Below, in pieces: positions 36,101 to 46,520 of a stretch of 64,000 nt of DNA (position 1 is its first letter; each line of letters opens with the position of its first letter). The notes under the pieces are model-generated. The model was not told where the DNA came from, searched no databases, and was given only the letters and a program-made list of their open reading frames with translations. Both the position numbers and the translations under genes were made by a program. Source of the stretch: Zygnema cylindricum (lineage: Eukaryota; Streptophyta; Zygnematophyceae; Zygnematales; Zygnemataceae); contig JBBHKE010000738.1 of assembly GCA_037447655.1 (NCBI GenBank), positions 57,616 through 121,615 of the forward strand, read 5' to 3'.

Positions 36101-37589
36101 CTGACATCTCCAAACAACAGATTCAACTTTGCATTAAACATCAAGAGAACCTAGATAGCTTGTCAAGGGAGAGAAAAGAAGACATCAAGAAATGAAGGCA
36201 ATACTGTTTTTACAAAAAACCTAACTTACTTGTATACTTGCCACTCGTAAGGAGGCCCATAGTTGCAGCCCTTGCTGCTCCTATGCTCAAACTTCAGTGC
36301 CACCTGAGAAACGCGAAAATTGAAGTAATTCAAAACCACATTATTAAGCACTTATGCATATACATCAGCACAATCAGAAATGTCCCCAACCAGGCAGACT
36401 TCTCTCAAGCAGAGATCCCTGCTCAGGGAAACGACAAGCAGAAAAGGTTAATCATTGCTGCTAACACACGATCTCATCAAAAATAACCTTACCAAACAAA
36501 AAGGAAGACTGTTGCCTTACCTCCACTGCTTGTGGGCCAACTCGCTCGGAACCCCCTGTTACACGACGGCCAACATAGACTTGTCCAAAACCTCCTTTGC
36601 CTAGCTTTCTCTCAATTTTGTACACGGGGGATCCACCAACTTGCACCTAAACAACCAGCAAAGGTTGAGGAAAAAACACCAGTAGCTAAGATAAGACATA
36701 GGCACCATGGCAGAATCTTCACAATTAATAATAAATCACACCATTGCATCCAGCAGTGCAAAATGATCAAGACATTAGGCCATACTGTAATCAGAAAACT
36801 TGAACAAGATGTTAAGCTGCCTACAAACAGTCCATGTTAAAAAAAAAAACTCACTCGTTCTGGTAAAGGGGCTGTACTACCCTCATCCTCATTCGCAACC
36901 TTATCAGCACTCCTCCCCCTCTCACTTTCCTCTTCCATTTCTTCTCTATCCAGAGAATCCTGGTCACCTTCTCCTTCTGCGGCCTCTTTCTCTTCAAGCG
37001 GCCTCTCTTCTCCTCCAAAATGCTGCTGCTCCGCGTCGCCTTCAAAACCCTCTCTCGCTCCTACAAACAGCTGAGAGTCGTCCTGCTTTACAGCACCTTC
37101 GGACAATAATTTGTTTTCTGCAGGTGCACCAGTCCCACCTCTTGGAACTTCTCCCGCAGCTTCTTGCCTTTTCCCCCCAACAGGTCTACTGCCTCCTGCA
37201 GCGCCTCTACCCTTCTGTTTAGATAAGCTTACAGGCTTGTTGTCTTCCTTAAAATTAACCCCAGTACCACCTGCTACAGCTTGTCCTCCTGCAGCCGCTT
37301 CTGCCGCTTCCTGCGCTGCTGCAGCACGAGTTCTGATTCTATTTTCTCCCTCCCTTGCAATACCCCCAGTTCCCAATGATAAAGGCGAAGCTTCCTGACG
37401 CCTGCGCTGGTTATCAGTCACGGCAGCTACCTCCTGGTCCTCTGCGGGTACAGTACCGGCTCGCCTTCGAAAAGAAGATGGACGACGTGAAGGAGATGCC
37501 AGATCGGTAGCACGGGGCGCGGGAGGAGATGAACCAGTTAAACGTGCAGGTGGCCGTTTGTGGCGGACAGCACTACGCAATTCTGGCAT
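30142..37589 (-). CDS. MLK: MUT9-like / casein-kinase-1-like protein kinase (MLK/PPK family)
   Basis: Nuclear Ser/Thr kinase of the plant CK1-like clade; known members phosphorylate histones (H3T3, H2A) and photoreceptor signalling components. Sixteen exons, 817 residues: 37589-36855, 36646-36521, 36303-36230, 35883-35814, 35328-35273, 35026-34955, 34768-34674, 34082-34016, 33858-33729, 32919-32701, 32487-32351, 32099-31925, 31650-31560, 30968-30811, 30521-30333, 30201-30142; all GT/AG, phases close. Residues 1-245 are a low-complexity Ala/Gly/Glu/Arg tail starting [12 protein letters not shown]. The kinase follows: P-loop [12 protein letters not shown] about 260-271, VALK Lys 291, catalytic loop HGDVKPENF 381-389, DLG in place of DFG at 406-408, [10 protein letters not shown] in the helix-F region. 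A basic QPKKKIR (about 567-573) could be an NLS. The C-terminal domain has [66 protein letters not shown] and ends [14 protein letters not shown]. It seems longer than the roughly 690-residue Arabidopsis proteins because of the N-terminal tail. Convergent with the F-box gene. Confidence 0.95.
31194..31412. repeat. TA-flanked inverted-repeat MITE, short copy with perfect ends, in an MLK intron
   Basis: 219 bp. The ends are perfect inverted repeats; the first 20 bases are CACCGCCAATCGTTATTAGC. TA lies on both flanks (31192-31193 and 31413-31414). It lies in the MLK intron between 31559 and 30969. The perfect ends suggest the most recent insertion of the five. A lone partial end (CTCTAATAGCGA) lies just left, at 31163-31174. 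Confidence 0.85.
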
Positions 37590-38249
37590 CGTTTATCCTC
37601 CATGCACATTCCTGCTGCTTCTGTTGAGATGGCATTTACGCTATCAGAGTTAACAGCAAATGAATGGCGCCAATTTGATAATACCAAAGGTCTAAAAACC
37701 ATAGTAGAAGATATAGGGGTAAATTAACGAAACCAGAGGATGGACTCAAAAAATACCAACCCGCTCCTTCAGAAACTCATAAAAGCAGCTGGATTCGCAG
37801 CTGAACTGCAATGCAATAATCTGCTGTTCAACTAGACTGCATTTGTTCGAGCAACTTCATGTCATTAAAGAGAAACACCTTGACACAGAGGAGACAAAAA
37901 GGAAACAAACGTGGCTACAGCCTCACAGCAAGGTTACGGAAAAGAACTAATGAGGACGGCTAGGAGAAACAAAGTTTCAGGAAAGGAACCAGCCGTAACC
38001 CTAAGCAAAGGCGCTGAGCTGGACGCGAGGCACCAGCCACTCCCTCCGTCCTTCAAATGAGTTAGCATAAAACACCGGGCATCATTCCATGTCCTTCGCC
38101 AGCGTCAAACGCCAACGGTCCGCAAGAGAACACACTGCAGTTAGTGTTGATTTTGCAAGCATGGTCATACCCTAGTTGTCTATTGGTCGTCTGCTCTTCT
38201 TCATACATGTACAGTAGATGATCCAAATATGAAATATCGCATGCGGGTT
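37590..38249. other. MLK upstream flank
   Basis: Likely 5' UTR and promoter of the minus-strand MLK gene. I see no clear TATA box or other site. No gene. Confidence 0.5.
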
Positions 38250-38269
38250 GTCAAAAGCATAGTTCAAAA

Positions 38270-39087
38270 CAATGTTGTTCAAATCGCGCGATTTTTTCAA
38301 ATTTTCCGATTGAAACGTATAATTCGTGTCGATTTTGAAAATCGCAAAAAAACTTCTACTGTGAACTGAAACTGAAATTTACGGGAAAGTACAATAATTT
38401 CCGTCATATGTACGTTTTTTTTACGGAAATGTACGGAATTCGAGAAAAAGATACGTCGTAGTTATTGGTACTTCTAAATATCACAGAACCTGTACGTCTC
38501 TTCATCGAAAATGTACACACATTTTCAAAAAGAGACGTTGAAACGTCACACTATTTTCACGCGCGTTTTTATATGTCGTGCAATGCTTAATGTGAAAAAT
38601 GTCATTTGTACATGGTCTGTGCTTTATTTTTTTCCAGTCGTGCGCAATCTGATAGATAGAGAGAGAAGGCAGAGAGAAGGCGGCCATGGCTGCGTGTCAT
38701 AGGTTCAGACACACGAAATTTGATAAAATGGGCCATGGATGCGTGTCACATAGGCTCAAACACACGGAATTTGATAAAAATGGGCCCTTGCGGGCGTTCG
38801 AACCCGCGTGTGTCAAAATCCTTCTATCACATTATCCGTTACCAGTTGATGAAGGAACTCCGATACCGACATGAAGTGTCATATTTATTTAAACATATAT
38901 AATACTTTACCGCTCATTTAACGAAAAAATTACAAACTGCGCTATATGTTTTTTTTTTTAATTGTACGAAATTATACGGATGAAATTCTTTAACGATTTT
39001 TTACGATTTGTTCAAAAGGTTCAATGCGCTCGTTACGTGTAATTCGTCACGATTGAAACGTTCGCACTAATCACTATGAACAACTAT
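38270..39087. mobile_element. Family A inverted-repeat transposon inserted in the tip of family B
   Basis: Starts CAATGTTGTTCAAATCGCGC and ends ATGAACAACTAT. The flanks AGTTCAAAA (38261-38269) and GGTTCAAAA (39088-39096) match at 8 of 9 positions, fitting a 9-bp target duplication of family B sequence. It shares its left 24 bases and its right end with the copy at 39466-39946. It is longer than that copy because it carries the SINE-like repeat at 38640-38880. No coding capacity. Confidence 0.6.
38640..38880 (-). repeat. tRNA-derived SINE-like repeat
   Basis: On the minus strand a tRNA-like head can be read: TTCATCAACTGGTAACGG (box A-like, about 38840-38860), then a T-arm GCGGG-TTCGAAC-GCCCGC with box B (about 38790-38808), then CCATTTTT. 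The body holds two ~50-bp tandem units, each with a CGTGTGT...ACACGCA...CCATGGCC pattern, and ends in CTCTCTCT. The CAGCCATGG...CTCTCTC body motif is shared with the repeats at 45250, 53530, 58668 and 62580. The boundaries are approximate. Confidence 0.5.
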
Positions 39088-39465
39088 GGTTCAAAAGTAG
39101 GTGAAAGTAGGCCAATGCAATATGCCTATTGTACGCAAAACATACAATATGACCTTAAGACCCATATTGTATTGGTCGCAAAATAAAAACAAATAGTAAC
39201 TGCCTAACATGTTTAAGTTGCACATCGATCGATTAAGAATTAAACGTCATGTCTAAATTTTGAAAAACATTCGAACAAAAAAGTATTTTTCAATGAGTTT
39301 TGAGGTATTTTTTATTTAAACCGTCAGATTTGGACGATCGGACAATCGCTGATCAAAGTAGCGATCTAAGAAGATCACATGAAAAGCCCATAACACAACT
39401 TACGATAAAGGCGCCCACAAAAAGCCTACAATAGAAACGCCTACTTTTGAACTATAGTCAAAAGC

Positions 39466-39946
39466 CTTATTGTTCAAATCGCGCGATTTTTTCCTCTTTT
39501 GCGATTGAAACGTATAATTCGTTACTTTTGAAAAAATCGCAAAAAATCGCGATGTACTTTCTGTCCGGTAAATTGAACGGCTACTTTACGGAAACTGTAC
39601 GGTATTTTACGATCGTTGTACGGTTTTGTACGAAAAATGTACGGAATTTGACGAAAAGATATGTTGCACTTGGTAGTAATTTCTGTCCGGTAAACTGAAC
39701 AACAATTTTACGGAAATGTACGGAATTGTCCCAAAAATGTACGGACTATCATAAAAAGATACGGAAAATGTACAAAAAATGTACATATTGCGGTATATGT
39801 GAGATATATTTTTGTTTACATGTACAGAATAGTATGGACAAAAATTCGTTAACGATTTTTACGATTTTTTCAAAAGGTTCAATGTGTTTTTTACGTATAA
39901 TTTGTCGCGATTAAATCGTTAGCACTAAGCGTCGTGAACAACTATG
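39466..39946. mobile_element. Family A inverted-repeat transposon, second copy
   Basis: Starts CTTATTGTTCAAATCGCGCG and ends GTGAACAACTATG. It is flanked by GTCAAAAGC on both sides (39457-39465 and 39947-39955), so it shares one copy of the duplication with the family B element to its left. 481 bp, non-coding, rich in TGTACGGAA words. Confidence 0.65.
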
Positions 39947-39955
39947 GTCAAAAGC

Positions 39956-40168
39956 AAGGATTTTCAAAATAACCGTTCTAAAGAAACAAAATCAACGGGT
40001 TTCGTTCCCTATTCACGCACTAATCTGGGTGGGCCAAATTCGGTCTAATATATTATCTCGTTTTAGGCTTGACTCCCTTATTTCGTTTTCCAACTTTTTC
40101 TCCGTCGACTTACTTTCAAACCTCGTTGTCCAATTCGTATTGAATTAGACTTTTTTTTTCGAAAACTA
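39956..40168. other. Spacer between transposons
   Basis: No gene or repeat recognised. Confidence 0.4.
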
Positions 40169-41360
40169 CATCGTGAATTGCTATTAGCGTAATGAAACAA
40201 TTAGCGTTAATTACGCTAATTGGAAATTTCATTTTTTTCCAAAAAATATTTATTCTAATTTATCATTAACTCTAAGGGTACTTTCGCATGTGTTGAAGTT
40301 ACAGTGATTTTCTAACGTTTTCCTCCAAAACTCATAAAAAAACGAATTAGCGTCGTAGAAATTGCGCTTCTTTGAAACTTTACATTTACTAGAGTTTGTC
40401 GTCTAGCACGATGCAGTTTATCGTCTAGTGCGTTTCGACCCACTTTCCCGTCCTTTCAGCTCATCTTCAAACTTTATATAAAATCACCTCGCAAGGCGAT
40501 TTTAAATAAAGTTCCATGAGGTGAGTGAATAGGCAGATGCTTTCGCACGTGTCGAAAGTTTTTGACAATTTTTGTGCCCATACTACAAAAAAAAACCTAC
40601 TGCACGTTTCCATCTTGTGCATGATTTTTTTCCGTGCGTTTTTTCTGTACAGGGGCCGTGGAGGGGGTCTCGACCAACGGACTCCATTTCGCAAAAGCGA
40701 AGTCCATGAAAGCGCCTCTATCTCTCTCACGCTCCCACTACCGCGTGTATCTCACATTTTCTGCAATGAAAAACGTCAATAATAGTATAAAATGAAAGAT
40801 CTTTAAAAATGATTGTTTTTTACTATGTTTGAGCGTATTTTGATAGCAAGTGGAGTGAGAAAATACTTAAAAACAAATTCTAGAAACCATGGGGAAAATT
40901 TTAGAATTTGTGACGTCGACGCTATCATAATTTGAGCGTGACGTCAAAATGTCACAAACCTTAAACATCTACGATGTCACATGTAGTTAGACGTCTACAA
41001 CCGTCGCTATTTTCTAAACGTCATCAATTGTCGTGAGTTTTGTAGTAGTCTACAACCGTCACAAATTACACCCACGTCTATATCCGTCACAAATTACACC
41101 CACGTCTATATCCGTCACAATCTAAAGTAACGACTTCATTTTTTTACATACCAATGCTCTAAAAGTAGTACGGAGAATCTTTGCTAAAAACAAAGTTAAA
41201 AGCCTAAAGTTTCGGTTACATGCGAAAGTACCCTAATTCGTAAACTACTTTGTAATAATTGTCGGTGCATAAAATCTTTTCATGTACAAAATTGTTAAAA
41301 TCGTACGTCGTCGCGTTTTTGTGATATCCGCGTGTGGCGGAAAATATTAACGCAATTACA
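40169..41360. repeat. Left part of a long-class TA-flanked MITE, interrupted
   Basis: The left end CATCGTGAATTGCTATTAGC follows TA at 40167-40168. Sequence up to 40275 and from 41234 to about 41360 matches the MITE at 14648-15136, interrupted by the Harbinger-like element at 40276-41233. The right terminal repeat is not recognisable, so the copy is truncated or decayed at that end. Confidence 0.6.
40276..41233. mobile_element. PIF/Harbinger-like MITE with TAA duplication
   Basis: 958 bp with inverted ends GGGTACTTTCGCATGT (16 identical bases on each side) and TAA at 40273-40275 and 41234-41236. The paralogous MITE at 14648 gives an uninterrupted empty site (CTCTAATTTGTAAAC near 14758-14772) where one TAA is present, which independently fixes both ends. 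The interior is rich in GACGT and CGTCACAA words, with a 29-bp tandem duplicate at about 41058-41115. No transposase. Confidence 0.85.
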
Positions 41361-43550
41361 TGTTAGCGCGACTCCAAGAATCGTGTAATGCGTGATCTGT
41401 TATGTTTATGTTAAGTACGAATTTGGAACTGACTGCGCCACGCTGTTGCGTCTAAAAATGACGTCGCCTGTTTGTAGTAAAATATACACTAATAATGTCC
41501 TTTAAATTTAATGACGTTGTTGTTTCCCGGTTCTATTAGAGTTTATTAACGTTAATATGTGTCTTAATTCTAAATTGATTGCTTTTCGGTGGCAGCACCA
41601 CCAAAAATAACACATAATAGCGTTAACATTCACAAAAAAATAGGTATTCACGTTAATGTTAACTCTAAATGAGTGTCTTTTACGAAAAAATATGACTTGT
41701 CACTAGTAACTCGTCATATGATTGGTTTCTCAACATTGCGCGTGGCATCCTTAAAATCCACTTAAATATTATGGTTGGAAATTGTCGTGCACAATGTAAC
41801 ATCAACCGATTTTAGGTACCAACGCCTATTCCAAAAAATTTGCGTACATTCATTAACATGCTGCATTTTCCATGGCGCTTTCAACAAAATCATCATCGCA
41901 TACCACGTGCATATTTTCTCACAATTACCCACGCTTATTTTCTTTCATTCCTGCTTTTATTTTGACGTTCTGAAAAGTATTCCACAATCAAATTTCAAAT
42001 CATACATTTTTGTGACGTTCTCAAAAGTTGCGGCGTCTGAAATTTAACCAAAATTTTAAAAATTGAATTTTGGATTGAAAACCTTCCTACTCTTTTTTCT
42101 CTTTGGGATCTACTTCTTTATTATATATATTTATATTTTTCGACAATCATGGCACAACTTATTCACTATTTGTAATCGTCTTTGATATTTCCTTTACTTT
42201 TTTTTGCTTCGCATCAATTTCTAACCTCAACCGTCACCTATTATTTTTACCAATATGTGGCCAATCTCTTCTCCAATTACTATTTTTTGCGGAAGTTATG
42301 ATGCGAGAAACTTCGGAAATGTTCGTGTCCCTCCATTCCAACTTGACACCGACTTTGAGAGGGGGACCATCCGCGATTGGGAGGAGACTCAAATGCCAAG
42401 CGATGGGGAAAAATTAATGTATGGGGAGCCTCTTGAGGAAGAAGCTCCGATCGGAAATCTTGAAAAGGAGGGTGGAAGATTTTTTAAGCTCATGCGAACA
42501 CCCTTGAAAACTCAACATGTTTCGACGAAGATTACTCGCATTCGAGTAATCAATTAGATGATCTCTGGCGACCAAGAGAACGAAAAGCAAAATTCATTTC
42601 AAGGACCGTGAGGAAGTTCCCCCTACACTTTACGGGGGACTACGATTGTAGTAAGTGTTATAAGCAATAATTTTATCAATTATTGCATAAATCTCGGCTT
42701 TTTACATGCTTGACACTCCCTTTCGACGTGAGATCACTATTCCACTCCCTCTTTCCCCTCCTCTCTCGCTTCTTTACCCCTGTCTTTTATCCCTCTCTCT
42801 ATCCCCTCTCCTCTCCTTCCTTTCACCCTCTATTTCTATCTCTCCTTTTTCTCTCTCTCTCTCCCCTCCCCCTATACCTCTCTCTTCCCTATCACCCCTC
42901 TTTCACCCCCGCTCTTCCTCTCATATCCTAACTCCATCTTTCACTTAAAAATTGGAATACTTATCATCTCTAGTTCATCCTCATTTTTGTTTAACCCCGT
43001 TCAAGAACATTGTAATTGATGAAAGTGTGTTTTATGATAAAAGCGACAAGAGTGACTCGCCCCTTAATGATATCTTAATGCATGGGCGACGGCGTTGTGT
43101 CGTCGCCTTAGCGATGTTAAGGTGGTTTTAAGGTGGTGGCGAGGATATGTTCACGTCGCTAAATAGCGGGAGTAGTCAAAGCGGTGACAGTAGCGCGTCG
43201 CCGCCACAATGTTGTGAGGGTTTGTTAGTTAGAAGACGAGTTTCATTGTTTTGCGTGCTATTATAATGCATGTGTACGCCATTGTTGGGGTGACTAACTT
43301 GTTGTAGTTTGAATGTTGGAATTCGGTAGAACTTTGTACATGTCGAGATAACATTTCGTTTGGCGTCGCCTCACTCAATATTGGACTCTTGTTGAAAATA
43401 AGATATTTTTAGTGAATAATTCGGTTTATTTTTTTCTATGTACATCAATGGGATAAATGTAAGCGACAGATTTGTCATTTCGCTCATTACGCATGTTGTA
43501 CATAATTTTCTAACGTTTATTCAATTCCGTGGTCTCGATTGACCCATATA
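41361..43550. other. AT-rich intergenic DNA with a pyrimidine tract
   Basis: No gene assigned. 42706-42935 is a CT-rich low-complexity tract. An ORF at 42255-42557 (100 residues, acidic in the middle) has no motif I recognise and no splice context; I treat it as chance. 43080-43210 is a GC-richer patch with repeated GTCGCC/GGCGAC words and no assignment. Confidence 0.4.
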
Positions 43551-43559
43551 ACGGGCAAC

Positions 43560-44110
43560 CTACGTAAAACCTCAGGGACAATTTATTCTCCTTGTTTTTT
43601 CCTAATAAATAAGTGCCACTTTGGCACACACGTATTTTGACCACCCTCAACCCTTTGACGACCGGAATCTTTTGAGCCAAACGCAAAAATAATCAATGAC
43701 TTTGCTCCCCTGATCACTAAGTTATGGCTGGTGAAAGATGGCCTTTATAGTTACAAGCTCTCTTAGAGAGAGGTACCTAAATTTCAATAAGTCGTGGTCA
43801 GCACACTCTCAACTACTTACGACTAAACACTAGTCAAATAAGAACATTAAATAGTAGAAAGAGGTACATTGGTTGATGTACTTATTGTAAGGACATTGTA
43901 CAACATGACCTTCAATGAGACGCCTGTCGAATCGGGAGCCATGGTTCTTCTTCCCATCGTCTTCGATTTCCAATAATGTGGCGTTACGTGGCATCGCGTG
44001 ACGCTATCTTGAAAGGTCGCCAAAAGCTCATTTCATGTGGCAGCTGCAACGATGGGTGTCCGATCAAATATATTTACACGGTTCGGATTCGCGTCTGTGC
44101 AAGAACTATT
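43560..44110 (-). mobile_element. Solo or fragmentary copia LTR
   Basis: The stretch with TTTGCTCCCCTGATCACTAA, a following AAGCTCTCTTAGAGAGAGG and a later TTGTACAACATGACC matches, in the same orientation, the LTR-like stretches at 61860-62280 and 63620-63960, and in reverse 59740-59960. No internal retroelement sequence is attached on either side, which suggests a solo LTR or a truncated end. Confidence 0.55.
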
Positions 44111-44213
44111 TCACATGCGCATCGTCGTCAGTTTCGTGTGAATTAGCTGTCCCGCCATTTTTTTATTTATTCGTCAAACATGATAAGTGTATTGTTTCTT
44201 CAACGACTTAATG

Positions 44214-44355
44214 TTTAAGTCGCCTTGCTGTATGGAATCTTTAGGTCGAAGGTTGAAATCCGGGCTAAGGCAACATGCCCTCTACTTGAGTCTGCCACCT
44301 TCTGAATAAGGCGGCAACCATGGCGTGTATTTGATCCTCTCTCTCTCTCTCTCTT
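44214..44355 (+). repeat. Partial SINE-like repeat
   Basis: Contains a box B-like AGGTTGAAATCC at about 44250-44261, a CAACCATGGCG motif as in the other SINE-like repeats, and a terminal (CT)n run at 44336-44354. The 5' half of the tRNA-like head is not clear. Confidence 0.35.
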
Positions 44356-44539
44356 TATAGTCTAACTAAAATAGAGAAGTGAACTATTAATTAACTCTTT
44401 TCAACACTTCCCTTAATTTTTAGTCACTTTTCAATTTTAATCCACAGTTTTCTATGCAATAAATATACTTAGGGGAAGGCACAAGTTTTGTCATCATATA
44501 TGCAGTCATTTTTTTATCAGTTTTATAAACCAGTCTAAT

Positions 44540-45090
44540 GATTTTATTTTTAACCTTCTCTTTGACAAAACTTAGTCCAATATCTATATGCTTAGCTTAG
44601 AAATGATGTTTCGGATTAGCTGCAATAAATTAGCAGGCTGATTATCACAAAAAACATTCTGAGTTTTAAACTACACGAACCTAAGTTCTTCAAGAAGAGA
44701 TTTCACCCACATTTGTTTTTTTGGTGGCTTCACAGTAAGCTAGGTACTCAGCCTCCATAGTGGACTAAGCAACTACTTTGTGTTGCTAGCTACTCTAATA
44801 GCATGCACCACATCTAATTTGTAATACATATCGAGTGGTACATCGCGTTAAAAGCACATCTCTATAACTAGCATCACTCTAAGTGGTGATGTTAGTGTGC
44901 TCCCCTCCCAAATGCAACCACAATTCCCTTTTTCCCCACGAAATACCTCATCACCATTTTGGCTCCCTCCGTGTCTCTTTTTCTGGGTTGATTTACACTC
45001 TTGCTGAGGACACCTATAGCTTTAGCTATAACTGGCCGCGTACAGTTCATAAAATAGATTAAACTGCTTACTATCTGCCGATAATACATG
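44540..45090 (-). pseudogene. Ty1/copia RNase H fragment
   Basis: On the minus strand the frame from 45089 reads SLIYFMNCTRPVIAKAIGVL and later VMRYFVGKK, clearly the copia RNase H start seen intact at 57907-58100. Further down, remnants of the SDA, WSSKQ and EYMA motifs appear, broken by stops and frameshifts. A dead fragment from a copia element of the same family. Confidence 0.8.
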
Positions 45091-45249
45091 TTTCTATAAA
45101 TATTCTTTCTTCGTCATCCATCTCATCATTAATGATAAATATTCCTCGCTCTTCACTCCCTTTATACACTTTATTCAAATCCATAGAAGTAGTATATAGA
45201 AATTAATGGTTCTTTTAGTATTTTCTAGATCTGAACTTGTTAAAATAAA

Positions 45250-45490
45250 AAAAAGAAGCAGAAGCAGTCTGCCTCTAACTCCTTTCTTTAACTCCCCTAC
45301 TTGTCGCAGTCACTGAAGGTTAGAGAGAGAGCTAGAGCCATGGTTGCCTATGTTGTCCAAAGAGAGACAAGCAGTTGTTTCGTAGGATTACCAAATGGGA
45401 ACTTGACAAACCCAGGATTTGATCCTAGTACTTGCCGTCCATCAAAGTCGCCAATAGACGTTAGCTTTATCCTATTAGTCAAGGACAAAT
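45250..45490 (-). repeat. tRNA-derived SINE-like repeat
   Basis: Reverse-oriented copy of the repeat at 62580-62800: box B-like GGATCAAATCC on minus (45415-45425), then AACCATGGCTCTAGCTCTC and the tail with AGGCAGACTGC. Adjacent sequence at 45200-45240 (AGAAATTAATGGTTCTTTTA) also matches 62830-62860 in reverse, so both copies share a copia junction. The gypsy element begins a few bases to the right. Confidence 0.5.
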
Positions 45491-45504
45491 GTTAAGGTGT
45501 ACAT

Positions 45505-46472
45505 TGTAACAGGATCTCCTACCTCTCAGAAAATCCCATTACTACAAACAATTCCAACCACACATTCCACATTTTGGAAAATACACATCCACATTGGAAA
45601 ACACTCACATAAGGATAACTTTAAATTAGAAGAAGCTTCTGTCCACATAACATTAGCTTGGTCTCTTGCCCTCGTGGCTCAACCCTTCAATTTAAAGTGT
45701 TTCCTCTACTCTCCACTCTTAATAATTCTATCTCTTAACTACTAAAACACTATTTAATTAGTAAGAGATTTCAATGCAAAAATGCCTTTTCTCCAATTTG
45801 GTATTAATCGCTCAGGACCAAGATCAGCTGGAATTTCCACAAACTTTTCCCAAAGGAAAAGATGTCTACTCTCCTCTTACACTTCACTATTTATCCATCA
45901 TCGCCCTGGACTCGCCAGGCCAGAGTCAACGCTCCGTTTTAACAGGCTTTTACCTGGGCCAATCATTGATCAGCAAAGACTCAGACTGACCAATGCAAAA
46001 ACGTGCGAAATCTCTTACTAACTACTTAGCGCTTTACTAACCAATCAAACGTTACGTTTCACTACGTAACATTTACGTGCAAAATTGCGCGCCAAACGAA
46101 ACGCGACTTCGCACGATCGTGCATAACAAATTTCGCACGCGAAACTTCCTACGAAATTCCCTTAAGTGAAAGTGACGTTTCGTACCAAAATTTGTACGAA
46201 ACGAAGTACCGTGCATACTAAACGTTTCATTAGAACTTTATGAAACGTACGCGCGTAATTTCGGTACTAATTTGACCCTTAACCCGTTTCAATGATACCC
46301 ACTTGTTATTTAGACCCCACGCTGTCACCTAAATACACCCATCGCTATAACTTTTAAAATATAACTCCAAATAGCGTGATTCTTTTGCGGGCGTCTACCA
46401 AATTTAGTACTCTATAATCATAACACATAAATACCCCTTTATAAACAAGTTCGATCCGCTATTGCTGTTACA
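45505..46472 (-). repeat. 3' LTR of the gypsy element
   Basis: 968 bp, nearly identical to 52317-53284; the differences I see lie at the GGTATTAATC/GGTGTTAATC, TAAAATATA/TAAACAATA and CACATAAAT/CACCTAAAT positions. Short ORFs inside it are duplicated in the other LTR and are not genes. Confidence 0.96.
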
Positions 46473-46486
46473 TCATCCCCTCCTTA
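46473..46486 (-). other. Polypurine tract
   Basis: On the minus strand AAGGAGGGGATGA directly precedes the 3' LTR; this is where plus-strand DNA synthesis is primed. Confidence 0.8.
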
Positions 46487-46520
46487 TTTTTAACTGACCT
46501 CAGTTAAACACATTTAATTC

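Larger units (their letters stand above)
38259..39456. mobile_element. Family B inverted-repeat transposon, split by a family A insertion
   Basis: The tips are ATAGTTCAAAA at 38259-38269 and TTTTGAACTATA ending at 39456. The flanking 9-mer GTCAAAAGC is perfect on both sides (38250-38258 and 39457-39465), the size typical of Mutator-like elements. The body (39097-39456) is a reverse-orientation copy of 19049-19574. The left tip is separated from the body by the family A element at 38270-39087. Non-autonomous. Confidence 0.65.

Noticed and set aside
36800-37398. Plus-strand ORFs opposite MLK exon 1
   Set aside because: Antisense shadow of the GC-rich first exon of the kinase; no independent motif or splice signals.
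41040-41130. CRISPR-like direct repeats
   Set aside because: Only two tandem copies of a 29-bp unit with no spacers, inside a eukaryotic MITE.
42255-42557. 100-codon acidic ORF
   Set aside because: No recognisable family, no neighbouring exons, no repeat copies in the window; chance ORF cannot be excluded.
45497-46021. Short ORFs in the gypsy 3' LTR, repeated at 52306-52833
   Set aside because: Identical in both LTRs, no domain, and antisense to the element; duplicated by the LTR structure.
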